From positions 1 through 15,994 of the forward strand of contig JASLBL010000204.1 of assembly GCA_030146615.1 (NCBI GenBank): 15,994 nt of DNA. Direction: 5' to 3'. Source of the DNA: Actinomycetes bacterium. GTDB taxonomy: Bacteria; Actinomycetota; CALGFH01. The notes under the pieces were generated by a model. It saw only the letters and a list, made by a program, of their open reading frames with translations, was not told the origin of the DNA and did not search any database. Positions 7,013 through 14,594 of this stretch are shown in pieces (the first letter of the stretch is position 1; each line of letters begins with the position of its first letter). Made by a program: the position numbers and the translations under genes.

Positions 7013-7464
7013 GCCACGACCTGCGACTGGAGCGCGTCTACCCGGCCGACCCCGCGACCGTGTTCGACGCCTTCACCGACCCCGACGCGCAGAGGGTGTT
7101 GTACGCCGACGCGCCCGACTGGGTCGTGACGTCAACCTGCGACCTGCGGGTCGGGGGCCGGTGGACGATCGAGTTCGGGCCCCCGGGACAGCCGCCGGCC
7201 CGCGAGACCTCGGTGTTCACGGTGGTCGACCGGCCACACCGCCTGGGCTACGTGGCCACCATGACGATGCCCGACGGGACCAGCTTCGGCACCGACCTCG
7301 AGGTCACCTTCTCCGAGGAGTCGCCCGGCCGGACCCGGCTGGTGCTTGTCCAGCGCGGCTTCCCGACCACCGAGCTCCGGGACGAGATCGCCGGTGGCTG
7401 GCCCAGCATCCTGGACGGGCTCGGCCGGGTCGTCGCCGCCCGGGCGGCCTCGGAGCGGTCGTGA
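7009..7464 (+). CDS. SRPBCC (AHSA1-type START-like) domain protein
   Basis: A 151-residue cytoplasmic protein with the helix-grip fold that binds hydrophobic ligands. The N-terminus (LRLERVYPADPATVFDAFTD) and the following strand segment DLRVGGRWTIEF are the usual beginning of AHSA1/CalC-like proteins. The C-terminal helix is at about residues 122-148, with GGWPSILDGLGRVV. The start GTG overlaps the arsR stop as GTGA, and its own TGA overlaps the GTG of the transporter gene. All three genes are therefore translationally coupled. The ligand is unknown. In such cassettes the protein may bind or modify the compound sensed by the regulator or exported by the transporter, but that is inference. 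Confidence 0.9.
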   Translation: MSHDLRLERVYPADPATVFDAFTDPDAQRVLYADAPDWVVTSTCDLRVGGRWTIEFGPPGQPPARETSVFTVVDRPHRLGYVATMTMPDGTSFGTDLEVTFSEESPGRTRLVLVQRGFPTTELRDEIAGGWPSILDGLGRVVAARAASERS

Positions 7465-8992
7465 CCGAGGTCGGCACCCGGGCCGGGCGGCGCGAATGGG
7501 TCGGGCTGGCCGTGATCGCCCTGCCCTGCCTGCTCTACTCCATGGACCTGACCGTGCTCAACCTGGCCGTGCCCCAGCTCAGCGCCGACCTTCAGCCGAC
7601 CAGCGCCCAGCTGCTGTGGATCATCGACATCTACGGGTTCCTGGCCGCCGGGTCGCTGGTCACCATGGGCACCCTTGGCGACCGGATCGGCCGCCGGCTG
7701 CTGCTGGCCGGCGCGGCCGCGTTCGGGGCCGCCTCGGTACTGGCCGCGTTCTCGACCACCCCCGAGATGCTGATCGCCGCCCGCGCCCTGCTCGGGGTGG
7801 CCGGGGCCACCCTGGCCCCGTCGACCCTGTCGCTGATCCGCAACATGTTCCTCGACCCCGGCCAGCGCCGGGTGGCGATCGGCGTCTGGGTCGCCAGCTT
7901 CTCGGCCGGCGCCGCCGTCGGGCCGCTGCTCGGCGGGCTGCTGCTGGAGCGCTTCTGGTGGGGTCGGTGTTCCTGATCGCCGTGCCGGTGATGGTCCTGC
8001 TGTTGGCGCTGGGCCCGGCCCTGCTGCCCGAGTTCCGCGACCCCGACGCGGGCCGGCTCGACCTGGCCAGCGCCGCTCTGACGCTCGTCGCGGTCCTGGC
8101 CGTGATCTACGGGCTCAAGGAGCTGGCCCAGGATGGCCCCGGCTGGGGGCAAGGGCTGTCGATCGCGGCCGGGCTGGGCGTCGGGCTGGCGTTCGTGTCC
8201 CGCCAGCGCCGGCTGGCCGACCCGCTGCTGGACCTGTCGCTGTTCGCCAACCGCGCCTTCAGCGCCGCCCTGGCCACCAACACCCTCGACTTCTTCGTCT
8301 CCTTCGGCGCCCTGCTCTTCATCGCCCAGTACCTTCAGGGGGTGCTCGGGCTGTCGCCGCTGGAGGCCGGGCTGTGGCTCCTGCCGTCCTCGGCTGGGCT
8401 GATCGCCGGGTCGACGCTGGCCCCGCTGCTGGCTCGCCGGGTTCAGCCCTGGGTGGTGATGGCGGCTGGCCTGGTCCTCGGCGCGGCCGGCTTCGCCCTG
8501 GTCACCCGGGTCACCAGCACCTCCGGCCTGGCCCTGCTGGTCACCGGGTCGGTGGCGTTCTCGGTGGGCCTGGCCCCGCTGACCACCCTGGCCACCGACC
8601 TGATGCTCGGGGCCGCCCCGCCGGCGCGGGCCGGGGCGGCGTCGGCCATCGCCGAGACCACCTCGGAGCTGGGCGGGGCGCTGGGCATCGCCGTCCTTGG
8701 CAGCCTCGGCACCGCCGTCTACCGGAGCCGGATGGCCGAGGACCTCCCGGCCGGCATCCCCGGCGAGGCGGCCGAGGTCGCCCGCGACACCCTCGGTGGC
8801 GCCCTGACGGTCGCCGAGCCGCTCCCCGCCGAGTTCGGCGCGGCCTTGCTGGAGACGGCCCGGGCGGCGTTCACCGGCGGGATGCGGCTGGCCTTCGCCG
8901 CCGCCGCGGTCCTGACGGTCGGCATCGCCGTCCTGGTCGCGACGGTGCTCCGGCGCGCCGCGGCCGGCGACCAGCCGCCGTCCCCGGCCTAG
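7461..8992 (+). pseudogene. MFS drug exporter (DHA2, 14-TM type), reading frame broken by a one-base deletion
   Basis: Encodes a proton-coupled exporter of the major facilitator superfamily in the cytoplasmic membrane. The first part (7461-7976, 171 residues) carries transmembrane helices 1 to about 5, the motif-A loop LGDRIGRRLLL and the antiporter motif C region SAGAAVGPLLGG. It then ends early at TGA 7974. The rest (from about 7961 to the TAG at 8990) continues the same protein in the -1 frame for 343 residues. Adding one G to the GGGG run at 7960-7963 restores ...FWWGSVFLIAVP... and one protein of about 510 residues, the normal length of 14-helix DHA2 exporters. No classical slippery heptamer is visible. 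It may be a real mutation or an assembly error. The GTG start at 7461 overlaps the SRPBCC stop. Confidence 0.85.
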
Positions 8993-9003
8993 GCCTCGGC
9001 GGC
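8974..9003. terminator. Candidate bidirectional terminator over the shared stop codons
   Basis: GCCGCCG (8974-8980) pairs perfectly with CGGCGGC (8997-9003). The 16-base loop contains the palindrome GGCCTAGGCC (8986-8995). The CTAG in the middle holds the stop codons of both convergent genes. There is no T-run on either side, so it would have to act as a hairpin-only terminator. The stem is also composed of common Ala/Pro/Arg codons, so chance is possible. Confidence 0.35.
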
Positions 9004-10029
9004 CCGGCGCCAGGCGGCCCGGCCGAGCTGGCCGAAGGCGCCGAGGAAGCGGCCGGTGAGGTCGGCGGCGTCGTGCTTCTCGAGGACGGCGGCGACGGCG
9101 CGGGGGTCGAGGCGGCGGGTGCAGGTGGCCACCTCCAGGGGGACGTCGTCCCGGATGGCCATCAGCTGCCGGTTGCGCTCGTAGGTCTCCCGCTGGGTGA
9201 CCAGCGCCTCGGCGACCCAGCCGCCGAGCAGCCGGGCCACCCCGGCCGGGTCGTCGAGGGCCTCCTCGACGGTGCCGTAGGCGGCCAGCAGCCGGGCGGC
9301 GGTGACGGCGCCGATGCCCCTGACCCCGGGCAGGCAGTCGCTGGCGTCGCCCCGCAGGGCCGCGAACGCCGAGTAGGCGGCTGGGCCGACCCCGTAACGG
9401 GCCCGCAGCCAGCTCGGCGACACCTGCTCCATGCGGCCGCCGGTCACCAGGTAGAAGACCTGCACGGTGGGGGCGACAAGGGCGAACGCGTCCTGGTCGC
9501 CGGTGGCCAGGGCGGCCGCGACCCCGCGCCGCCTGGCGAGAGCGGCCGCCGACCCCAGCACATCGTCGGCCTCCAGCCCGGCGGGGACGACCACGCAGAT
9601 CCCGAGCTGCCGGAGCAGGCCGGGCAGCTCCTCCAGGAGGTCGACCAGGGCGTCGTCCTTGGGCGGGCGGGCCGACTTGTAGCCGGCATGGCGGTCGCGG
9701 CGCAGCGACCGGATCGGGTCGTCGAACCCGACCACGCAGGCGCTCGGCCGGGTGGCGGCGCCGATCCGGGCCAGCATGGCCAGGACCCGCACGCGGGCCT
9801 CCCCGGGCGGTCCCTCGAGCCCGCCGACGGCGTGGTAGGCCCGGTGGGCCAGCCCGTTGCCGTCCACGGCCAGCAGCACCGGCACCGGCCGCCGCGACCC
9901 GCGCCCCGGGCGGCGGCGCCCCTCGGGCGCCTGGCGCTGCCGGGCCGGGGTGGGCGACGGGGCTCCCTCGGCCACCGGCTCGTCGAGCACGAACAGCTGG
10001 GGGGAGTCGGCGGCGGGTATGGGAGGCAT
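8989..10029 (-). CDS. Stand-alone 5'-3' exonuclease (Pol I N-terminal-domain type)
   Basis: A 346-residue protein of the FEN/Pol I 5'-nuclease family, acting on 5' flaps or nicks in DNA. Acidic metal ligands are visible: Asp56 in LLAVDGNGLAHRAYHAV; Glu153, Asp155 and Asp156 in GLEADDVLG; Asp178 and Asp180 in TGDQDAF. The basic segment RDRHAGYKSARPP precedes the helical arch. The helix-3-turn-helix is at about 228-250, DASDCLPGVRGIGAVTAARLL. Cys232 replaces the usual Asn of the SDN motif. Residues 1-45 are a Pro/Arg-rich extension outside the family domain. The ATG at 10029 has only a weak GAGGG site, and in-frame GTG codons at V49 and V51 could be the true start. No polymerase domain follows. 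The gene is divergent from tetR and converges on the MFS gene. Confidence 0.9.
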   Translation of the reverse strand: MPPIPAADSPQLFVLDEPVAEGAPSPTPARQRQAPEGRRRPGRGSRRPVPVLLAVDGNGLAHRAYHAVGGLEGPPGEARVRVLAMLARIGAATRPSACVVGFDDPIRSLRRDRHAGYKSARPPKDDALVDLLEELPGLLRQLGICVVVPAGLEADDVLGSAAALARRRGVAAALATGDQDAFALVAPTVQVFYLVTGGRMEQVSPSWLRARYGVGPAAYSAFAALRGDASDCLPGVRGIGAVTAARLLAAYGTVEEALDDPAGVARLLGGWVAEALVTQRETYERNRQLMAIRDDVPLEVATCTRRLDPRAVAAVLEKHDAADLTGRFLGAFGQLGRAAWRRAAEA

Positions 10030-10099
10030 GCGACAACGATCACCCTCGGACGCCAAGCGCGCAAGGTCCCGGTTCTTCGGTCCCTCCGGCTGGCCTTGG

Positions 10100-10112
10100 T
10101 AGATTGTGCCGA
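10100..10112 (+). promoter_or_regulatory. Candidate -10 box of tetR with leaderless start
   Basis: TAGATT (10100-10105) lies six bases before the ATG at 10112, the spacing expected if transcription begins at the start codon. No ribosome site is seen upstream. A clear -35 box is not found. The alternative GTG at 10106 would begin before the predicted transcription start. Confidence 0.4.
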
Positions 10113-10783
10113 TGGCAGGGAGCGTGCGGGTGGAGCGGGGCCGGCGCCGCCGGCGGCGCCGCCAGGACTCCGAGCAGGAGATCCTGGAGGCGGCCGGGCG
10201 GCTGCTGTGGGAGCGGCCGTTCCGTGAGCTGACCGTTGACGACCTGATGGCCGCCACCAGCCAGTCCCGCACCGCCTTCTACCGTCACTTCACCGACCGC
10301 CAGGACCTGCTGGTCCACCTCATCCGCGACCTCAACGAGGAGCTGTGGGAGATGAGCGCCGGCTGGCTCCAGGGCAGCGGCGACCCCCTGGCCGAGGGCC
10401 GGGAGTCGTTGGAGCGCCTGGCCGACGTGTACGCCGCCCACGGTCCCCTGCTACGGGCCATCGCCGAGGCGGCCAGCCACGACGCCGACGTCGAGGGCGT
10501 CTACCGCAACCTGGTCCAGGGCTTCGTCGACGCCACGGCGGCCCGCATCCGCCGCGACGCCGCCGCCGGCCGGACCACCCTGGCCCACCCCGACTCGGTC
10601 GCCGCCGCCCTGGTCTGGATGACCGAGCGCCACCTGGCCGCCACCTTCGGCCGGGTCGGGGCCACCGACGCCGACCGCACGACCGCCCTGGAGACGCTGT
10701 TCACCATCTGGATGCGGACCCTCTACGGCCCCGACCCGAGGCCGCCGAGCGGGGGGCTCAAGCCGAGCCTCTCGGAGGACTAG
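10112..10783 (+). CDS. TetR-family transcriptional regulator
   Basis: A 223-residue repressor-type protein. After a basic N-terminus with seven Arg in a row comes the TetR DNA-binding domain at residues about 19-66: EQEILEAAGRLL, then the helix-turn-helix LTVDDLMAATSQSRTAFYRHF and DRQDLL. The remaining part is an all-helical ligand-binding and dimer domain with no recognisable ligand. The stop at 10783 is three bases from the GTG of the quinone oxidoreductase, and the ribosome site of that gene lies inside the last tetR codons. The two are therefore co-transcribed, and the reductase is the likely target. I prefer the ATG at 10112 (after the -10 box) to the GTG at 10106. Confidence 0.93.
   Translation: MAGSVRVERGRRRRRRRQDSEQEILEAAGRLLWERPFRELTVDDLMAATSQSRTAFYRHFTDRQDLLVHLIRDLNEELWEMSAGWLQGSGDPLAEGRESLERLADVYAAHGPLLRAIAEAASHDADVEGVYRNLVQGFVDATAARIRRDAAAGRTTLAHPDSVAAALVWMTERHLAATFGRVGATDADRTTALETLFTIWMRTLYGPDPRPPSGGLKPSLSED
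10142..10161. repeat. 20-base perfect palindrome in the poly-Arg codons of tetR
   Basis: Arms CGGCGCCG and CGGCGCCG are self-complementary around the centre CCGG, giving an 8-bp stem with a 4-base loop if transcribed. It starts 30 bases after the tetR ATG and is made of alternating CGC/CGG Arg codons. It could form an mRNA hairpin that slows early elongation, or a DNA binding site. It may equally be a by-product of the Arg run. Confidence 0.4.
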
Positions 10784-10786
10784 GGC

Positions 10787-11734
10787 GTGGCGATGCGGGC
10801 GGTGACCATCGACGGCGGCCGGCTGGTGCTGGCCCAGCGGCCCGACCCGGAGCCGGAGCGGGGCGAGCTGCTGGTCCGGGTGGCGGCCGCCGGGATCAAC
10901 GGGGCCGACCTGCACCAGGTCAGGGGCGCCTACCCGGCCCCGCCGGGCAGCCCGCCCGACATCCCCGGGCTGGAGCTGGCCGGCGAGGTCGCCGCCGTCG
11001 GCCCCGACGTCTTCCGCTTCGCCAGGGGCGACCGGGTCATGGCCGTGGTCGGCGGCGGCGGGCAGGCCGAGCTGGCCGTCGTCCACGAGCGGGTGGCGAT
11101 CCCGGTCCCCGACGGGCTCGGCTGGCCCGAGGCCGGCGGGTTCCCCGAGGTCGTCACCACCGCCCATGACGCCCTGTTCACCCAGGCCGGCCTCGGGCTC
11201 GGCGACCGGCTGCTGGTCCATGGGGCCGCCGGCGGGGTCGGCACGGCCGCCGTCCAGCTGGCCGCGGCGGCCGGGGCCCGGGTCGTGGCCAGCGTCCGCA
11301 ACCCCGAGCACCACCAGGCCGTGGCCGGCCTCGGCGCCGCCGTGGTCGCCGACCCCGGCCAGGCCTTCGACCACGGCCCCTTCGACGTGATCCTGGAGCT
11401 GGTCGGCGCGCCCAACTTCCCCGCCAACCTGGACGCCCTGGCCACCGGCGGCCGCCTGCTGGTCATCGGTGTCGGCGCCGGGGCCAGGATCGAGCTCGAC
11501 CTGCGCAAGCTGATGACCCGCCGGTCCCGCGTGCTCGGCTCCAACCTGCGCTCGCGCCCCCTCGAGGAGAAGGCCGACGCCGCCCGCCGGGTCGAGCACC
11601 AGGCCCTGCCCCTGCTCGCCGACGGCCGCCTCCGCATTCCGGTGGCCGCCACCTTCCCCCTGGAGCAGGCCCAGGAGGCCTACGACCGCTTCGCCGCCGG
11701 CGGCAAGCTCGGCAAGCTGGTCCTCACCACCTGA
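10787..11734 (+). CDS. PIG3-type NAD(P)H quinone oxidoreductase (zinc-free MDR family)
   Basis: A 315-residue cytoplasmic reductase of the medium-chain dehydrogenase/reductase superfamily that would use NADPH to reduce quinones or related electrophiles. The N-terminal GroES-like domain has VAAAGINGADLHQVRGAY and PDIPGLELAGEVAAVG. The Rossmann nucleotide-binding loop is HGAAGGVGTAAVQLA at 145-159. The C-terminal LMTRRSRVLGSNLRSRPLEEKA followed by a GKLGKLVL ending is characteristic of the PIG3 branch. The catalytic and structural zinc cysteines of alcohol dehydrogenases are absent. The GTG at 10787 is the best start (GGAGG eight bases upstream, inside tetR). The ATG at 10793 is second choice. 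It sits between tetR and the LuxR-type regulator in one probable operon, suggesting an inducible redox or detoxification role. Confidence 0.93.
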   Translation: MAMRAVTIDGGRLVLAQRPDPEPERGELLVRVAAAGINGADLHQVRGAYPAPPGSPPDIPGLELAGEVAAVGPDVFRFARGDRVMAVVGGGGQAELAVVHERVAIPVPDGLGWPEAGGFPEVVTTAHDALFTQAGLGLGDRLLVHGAAGGVGTAAVQLAAAAGARVVASVRNPEHHQAVAGLGAAVVADPGQAFDHGPFDVILELVGAPNFPANLDALATGGRLLVIGVGAGARIELDLRKLMTRRSRVLGSNLRSRPLEEKADAARRVEHQALPLLADGRLRIPVAATFPLEQAQEAYDRFAAGGKLGKLVLTT

Positions 11735-11747
11735 GCGGAGGGCGGCC

Positions 11748-13394
11748 GTGGGCGAGGCGGGTGAGGTCTTGGAGGCGGCCAGGGACGCCTACCGCCGCCG
11801 CGACTGGGCCGAGGCCCGCGAGCGCTTCGCCGCCGCCCGCGGGGCCGGCGAGCTGGCCCCGGCCGACCTGGACGCCCTCGCTGACGCGGCCTGGTGGCTC
11901 GGCGACGTCGAGGAGGCCTCGGCCGTGCTCGAGGAGGCTTACCGGCGCCACCTGGAGGTGGGGAGCCCCGGTCCGGCGGCCATGGCGGCCATCGGGATCG
12001 CGGTGAACCACCTGCTGCGCGGCGACGGCGTGGTCGGGTCCGGGTGGCTGGGCCGCGCCCAGCGGGCCCTCCACGACCAGCCGGAGCGGGCCGAGCACGG
12101 CTACCTGCTCTACCTGGAGCTGGAGGGAGCCCTCGGCGAGGACGACCCGGCAACCGTGACCGCCACCGCCCGGCGGGTCCGGGACATCGGCCGCCGCCAC
12201 GCCGACCCCAACCTGGCCGCCGCCGGCGACCTGTTCGAGGGCCGGGCGCTGGTCAAAGCAGGCCGAGTCGCCGACGGGATGGCGCTGCTCGACGAGGCCA
12301 TGCTGGCCGTGCTGTCCGGGCAGCTCGGCCCGGAGTGGGCCGGCAACATCTACTGCCACCTGATGGCGGCGTTCTCCGAGCTGGCCGACGTCCGCCGGGC
12401 GGCCGAGTGGACCGAGGCGACCGGCCGCTGGCTGGCCGGGATGCCCGCGGCGGTGCTGTTCACCGGCATCTGCCGGGTCCACCGCTCCCAGGTGCTCCAG
12501 CGCAAGGGCGCCTGGGCCCAGGCCGAGCGCGAAGCCGGTCTGGTCTGCCAGGACCTGGACGGCCTCCACGTCGCCGGCGCCGCCGAAGGCCACTACCAGC
12601 TCGGCGAGCTCCGCCGCCTCCGCGGCGACCTGGCCGGCGCCGAGGAGGCCTACCGGCAGGCCCACCGCTTGGGCCGCGACCCCCAGCCGGGCCTGGCCCT
12701 GCTCCGCCTCGCCCAGGGCCGGACGGCGACGGCGGCGGCCTCGATCCGGGCCGCCCTGACCGCCGTCACCGCCGACCGGCTGGCCCGGGCCTGGCTCTGC
12801 GCCGCCCAGGTCGAGATCGCCCTGGCCGGCGGCGACCAGGGCACGGCCGGGCGGGCCTGCGACGAGCTCGGCCGGACCGCCTCCACCTACGGCAGCTCCG
12901 GCCTGGAGGCGGGGGCGCTCCAGGCCCGGGGGGCCGTGCTGCTCGCCGACGGGCGGCCCGAGGCCGCCCTGCCGACCCTGCGGGCGGCCTGCCGGCGCTG
13001 GCAGGAGCTGGACGCCCCGTACGACGCCGCCCGGGTCCGGGTGCTGCTCGCGCGGGCCTACCGGGCGCTCGGCGACGCCGACGCCGCCGCGCGGGAGCTG
13101 GAGGAGGCCGGGGCGGCGTTCGAGCGCCTGGGGGCGAGCCTGGACGCCGGCCGGGTCGCGGCCCTGCGCGGCCGGCCGGCGCGGCCCGGCGGCCTCACCG
13201 GGCGCGAGGCCGAGGTCCTGGCCCTGGTCGCCGCCGGCCGGACCAACCGGGAGATCGCCGAGGCGCTGGTGCTCAGCCACAAGACGGTCGCCCGGCACCT
13301 GTCGAACATCTTCGCCAAGCTGGAGGTGTCCTCGCGGACCCAGGCCGCCGCCTACGCCTTCGAGCACGGCCTGGCCACCCCGGAGCGTGGGTGA
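11748..13394 (+). CDS. TPR-repeat regulator with C-terminal LuxR-type helix-turn-helix
   Basis: A 548-residue transcriptional regulator. Residues 1 to about 470 are Ala/Leu/Arg-rich helical pairs of tetratricopeptide type, for example WAEARERFAAARGAGEL, LAGAEEAYRQAHRLG and GDADAAARELEEAGAAFERLG. Residues about 483-543 are a LuxR/GerE DNA-binding domain: LTGREAEVLALVAAGRTNREIAEALVLS (recognition helix KTVARHLSNIFAKL) and SSRTQAAAYAF. It resembles the C-terminal half of large ATP-dependent LuxR (LAL) regulators but has no Walker A motif or ATPase domain, and no receiver domain. The input is probably protein or ligand binding to the TPR array. The start is the GTG at 11748 with GGAGGG five bases upstream, 13 bases after the reductase stop, so it probably shares that operon. 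Targets are unknown. Confidence 0.9.
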   Translation: MGEAGEVLEAARDAYRRRDWAEARERFAAARGAGELAPADLDALADAAWWLGDVEEASAVLEEAYRRHLEVGSPGPAAMAAIGIAVNHLLRGDGVVGSGWLGRAQRALHDQPERAEHGYLLYLELEGALGEDDPATVTATARRVRDIGRRHADPNLAAAGDLFEGRALVKAGRVADGMALLDEAMLAVLSGQLGPEWAGNIYCHLMAAFSELADVRRAAEWTEATGRWLAGMPAAVLFTGICRVHRSQVLQRKGAWAQAEREAGLVCQDLDGLHVAGAAEGHYQLGELRRLRGDLAGAEEAYRQAHRLGRDPQPGLALLRLAQGRTATAAASIRAALTAVTADRLARAWLCAAQVEIALAGGDQGTAGRACDELGRTASTYGSSGLEAGALQARGAVLLADGRPEAALPTLRAACRRWQELDAPYDAARVRVLLARAYRALGDADAAARELEEAGAAFERLGASLDAGRVAALRGRPARPGGLTGREAEVLALVAAGRTNREIAEALVLSHKTVARHLSNIFAKLEVSSRTQAAAYAFEHGLATPERG

Positions 13395-13404
13395 AACGAC
13401 CCAC
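13387..13404 (+). terminator. Hairpin across the LuxR-type gene stop codon
   Basis: GTGGGT (13387-13392) and ACCCAC (13399-13404) form a perfect 6-bp stem with a GAAACG loop. The TGA stop lies at the stem-loop border. There is no T-run. A second small hairpin, GGGCA-CCC-TGCCC, follows at 13420-13432. It could be a weak terminator or mRNA end-stabilising stem. Confidence 0.3.
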
Positions 13405-13454
13405 CGACCCTCCCAGGTTGGGCACCCTGCCCGATGCCCGCCCGACCCGGCCCT

Positions 13455-13467
13455 CCGTACGGTACGG
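13455..13467. promoter_or_regulatory. Operator-like inverted repeat upstream of the methyltransferase
   Basis: CCGTAC-G-GTACGG is a perfect inverted repeat with 6-base arms and a 1-base centre. It is placed 32 bases before the ATG at 13500 and 18 bases before its ribosome site. A hairpin with a one-base loop is unlikely, so a DNA-binding dimer site is the simpler reading. TACGGT inside it could serve as a -10 box, but no matching -35 box is visible. Confidence 0.35.
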
Positions 13468-13499
13468 CCAGCAGCCGTTCGAGCCGGGAGGCAGGAGCG

Positions 13500-14588
13500 A
13501 TGACAGGACCCACGCTGACCGAGACGTTCGATCCCGCCCGGGCCGAGGCCTTCGCCGGGCGCCTGTTCGAGCTCTACACCGGCGGGCTGCTGAGCCTGAT
13601 GGTGGACATCGGCCACCGGACGGGCCTGTTCGCGGCCGCGGCGGCCGGCCCCGCGACCAGCGCCGAGCTGGCCCGGCGGGCCGACCTCCAGGAGCGGTAC
13701 GTGCGCGAATGGCTCGGGGCCATGGTGGCCGGCGGCATCGTCGACCACGACCCGACGGGCGGGACCTACCGGCTGCCGGCCGAGCACGCCGCCTGCCTGA
13801 CCGGGCAGGGGTCGGCCAACCTGGCCCCGTTCAGCCGGCTCGGCACCCACCTGGCCAAGCACGTCGACGCGGTCGCCCGGGCCTTCCGGGAGGGCGGCGG
13901 GGTGCCGTATGCCGCCTTCCGGCCCGAGTTCACCGACGTGATGGACGCCCTCGGGCGCGGCGCGTTCGACGAGCTGCTGGTGGAGGCGCTGGTGCCGCTG
14001 GTCCCCGGGCTGCCGGGGCGGCTGGCGGCCGGCGCCCGGGTGGCCGACGTCGGCTGCGGCACCGGGCACGCGATGGTGCTGTTGGCCGCCGCCTACCCGG
14101 CCTCGACCTTCGTCGGCTACGACCTGGCCGCCGACGCGATCGCCCGGGCCAGGTCCGAGGCGGCCACGGCCGGGCTGGCCAACGCCCGGTTCGAGGTCCG
14201 CGACGCCGCCGGCCTGACCGTCGAGGCGCCCTTCGACGTCGTGTTCGTGTTCGACGCCGTCCACGATCAGGTGGCCCCGGCCGCCGTCCTGGAGCGGATC
14301 CACGCCGCCCTGGCCCCCGGCGGGACCTTCGTGATGGTCGAGCCGCGGGCCTCCAGCGACCTGGCCGGCAACCTCGCCAACCCGCTGGCGCCGCTGCTCT
14401 ACTCGGTAAGCACGATGCACTGCCTGACCGTGTCGCTGGCCGAGGGTGGGGCCGGCCTGGGCGCGGCCTGGGGCGAGGAGCTGGCCCGGTCCATGCTCGC
14501 CGACGCCGGTTTCGTCGACGTGGCCGTCCACGAGGCCCCGGGCGACCCGCTCAACGCCGTGTTCGTGGCCTCAAGGCCAGCGGTCTGA
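13500..14588 (+). CDS. Class I SAM-dependent methyltransferase with N-terminal winged helix
   Basis: A 362-residue cytoplasmic methyltransferase. Residues about 15-105 form a winged-helix dimerisation domain: GHRTGLFAAAA, ATSAELARRADLQERYVREWLGA (helix pair), GGTYRLPAEHA. The SAM-binding fold begins at VADVGCGTGHAM (motif I, 181-192). Then come GYDLAADAIARARSEAA, DVVFVFDAVHDQ and LAPGGTFVMVEPRA (motifs II-III). The layout resembles mycobacterial Rv2258c-type enzymes, which are often misannotated as regulators because of the winged helix. The methyl acceptor is unknown. The start is the ATG at 13500, with GGGAGG eight bases upstream. The frame is open to 13434 without homology. It follows the LuxR-type regulator by 105 bases, with a palindrome between them. 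Its stop is six bases from the convergent SufE gene. Confidence 0.92.
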   Translation: MTGPTLTETFDPARAEAFAGRLFELYTGGLLSLMVDIGHRTGLFAAAAAGPATSAELARRADLQERYVREWLGAMVAGGIVDHDPTGGTYRLPAEHAACLTGQGSANLAPFSRLGTHLAKHVDAVARAFREGGGVPYAAFRPEFTDVMDALGRGAFDELLVEALVPLVPGLPGRLAAGARVADVGCGTGHAMVLLAAAYPASTFVGYDLAADAIARARSEAATAGLANARFEVRDAAGLTVEAPFDVVFVFDAVHDQVAPAAVLERIHAALAPGGTFVMVEPRASSDLAGNLANPLAPLLYSVSTMHCLTVSLAEGGAGLGAAWGEELARSMLADAGFVDVAVHEAPGDPLNAVFVASRPAV

Positions 14589-14594
14589 CGGGGC

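Noticed and set aside
7956..7976. Programmed -1 ribosomal frameshift in the MFS gene
   Set aside because: No X-XXY-YYZ slippery heptamer is present in the zero frame and no evident downstream pseudoknot. A missing G is simpler.
7631..10036. 801-codon minus-strand frame spanning the MFS and exonuclease genes
   Set aside because: The plus-strand MFS helices and the minus-strand exonuclease motifs are in other frames. This frame has no motif.
13418..13463. TTGGGC and TACGGT as a promoter for the methyltransferase
   Set aside because: The spacer is 34 bases, far too long for a sigma70-type promoter.
11724..14531. 935-codon open frame on the minus strand antisense to the LuxR-type and methyltransferase genes
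   Set aside because: Gly/Gln/Pro/Arg-rich with no domains. It is a by-product of GC-rich codon use opposite two well-supported genes.
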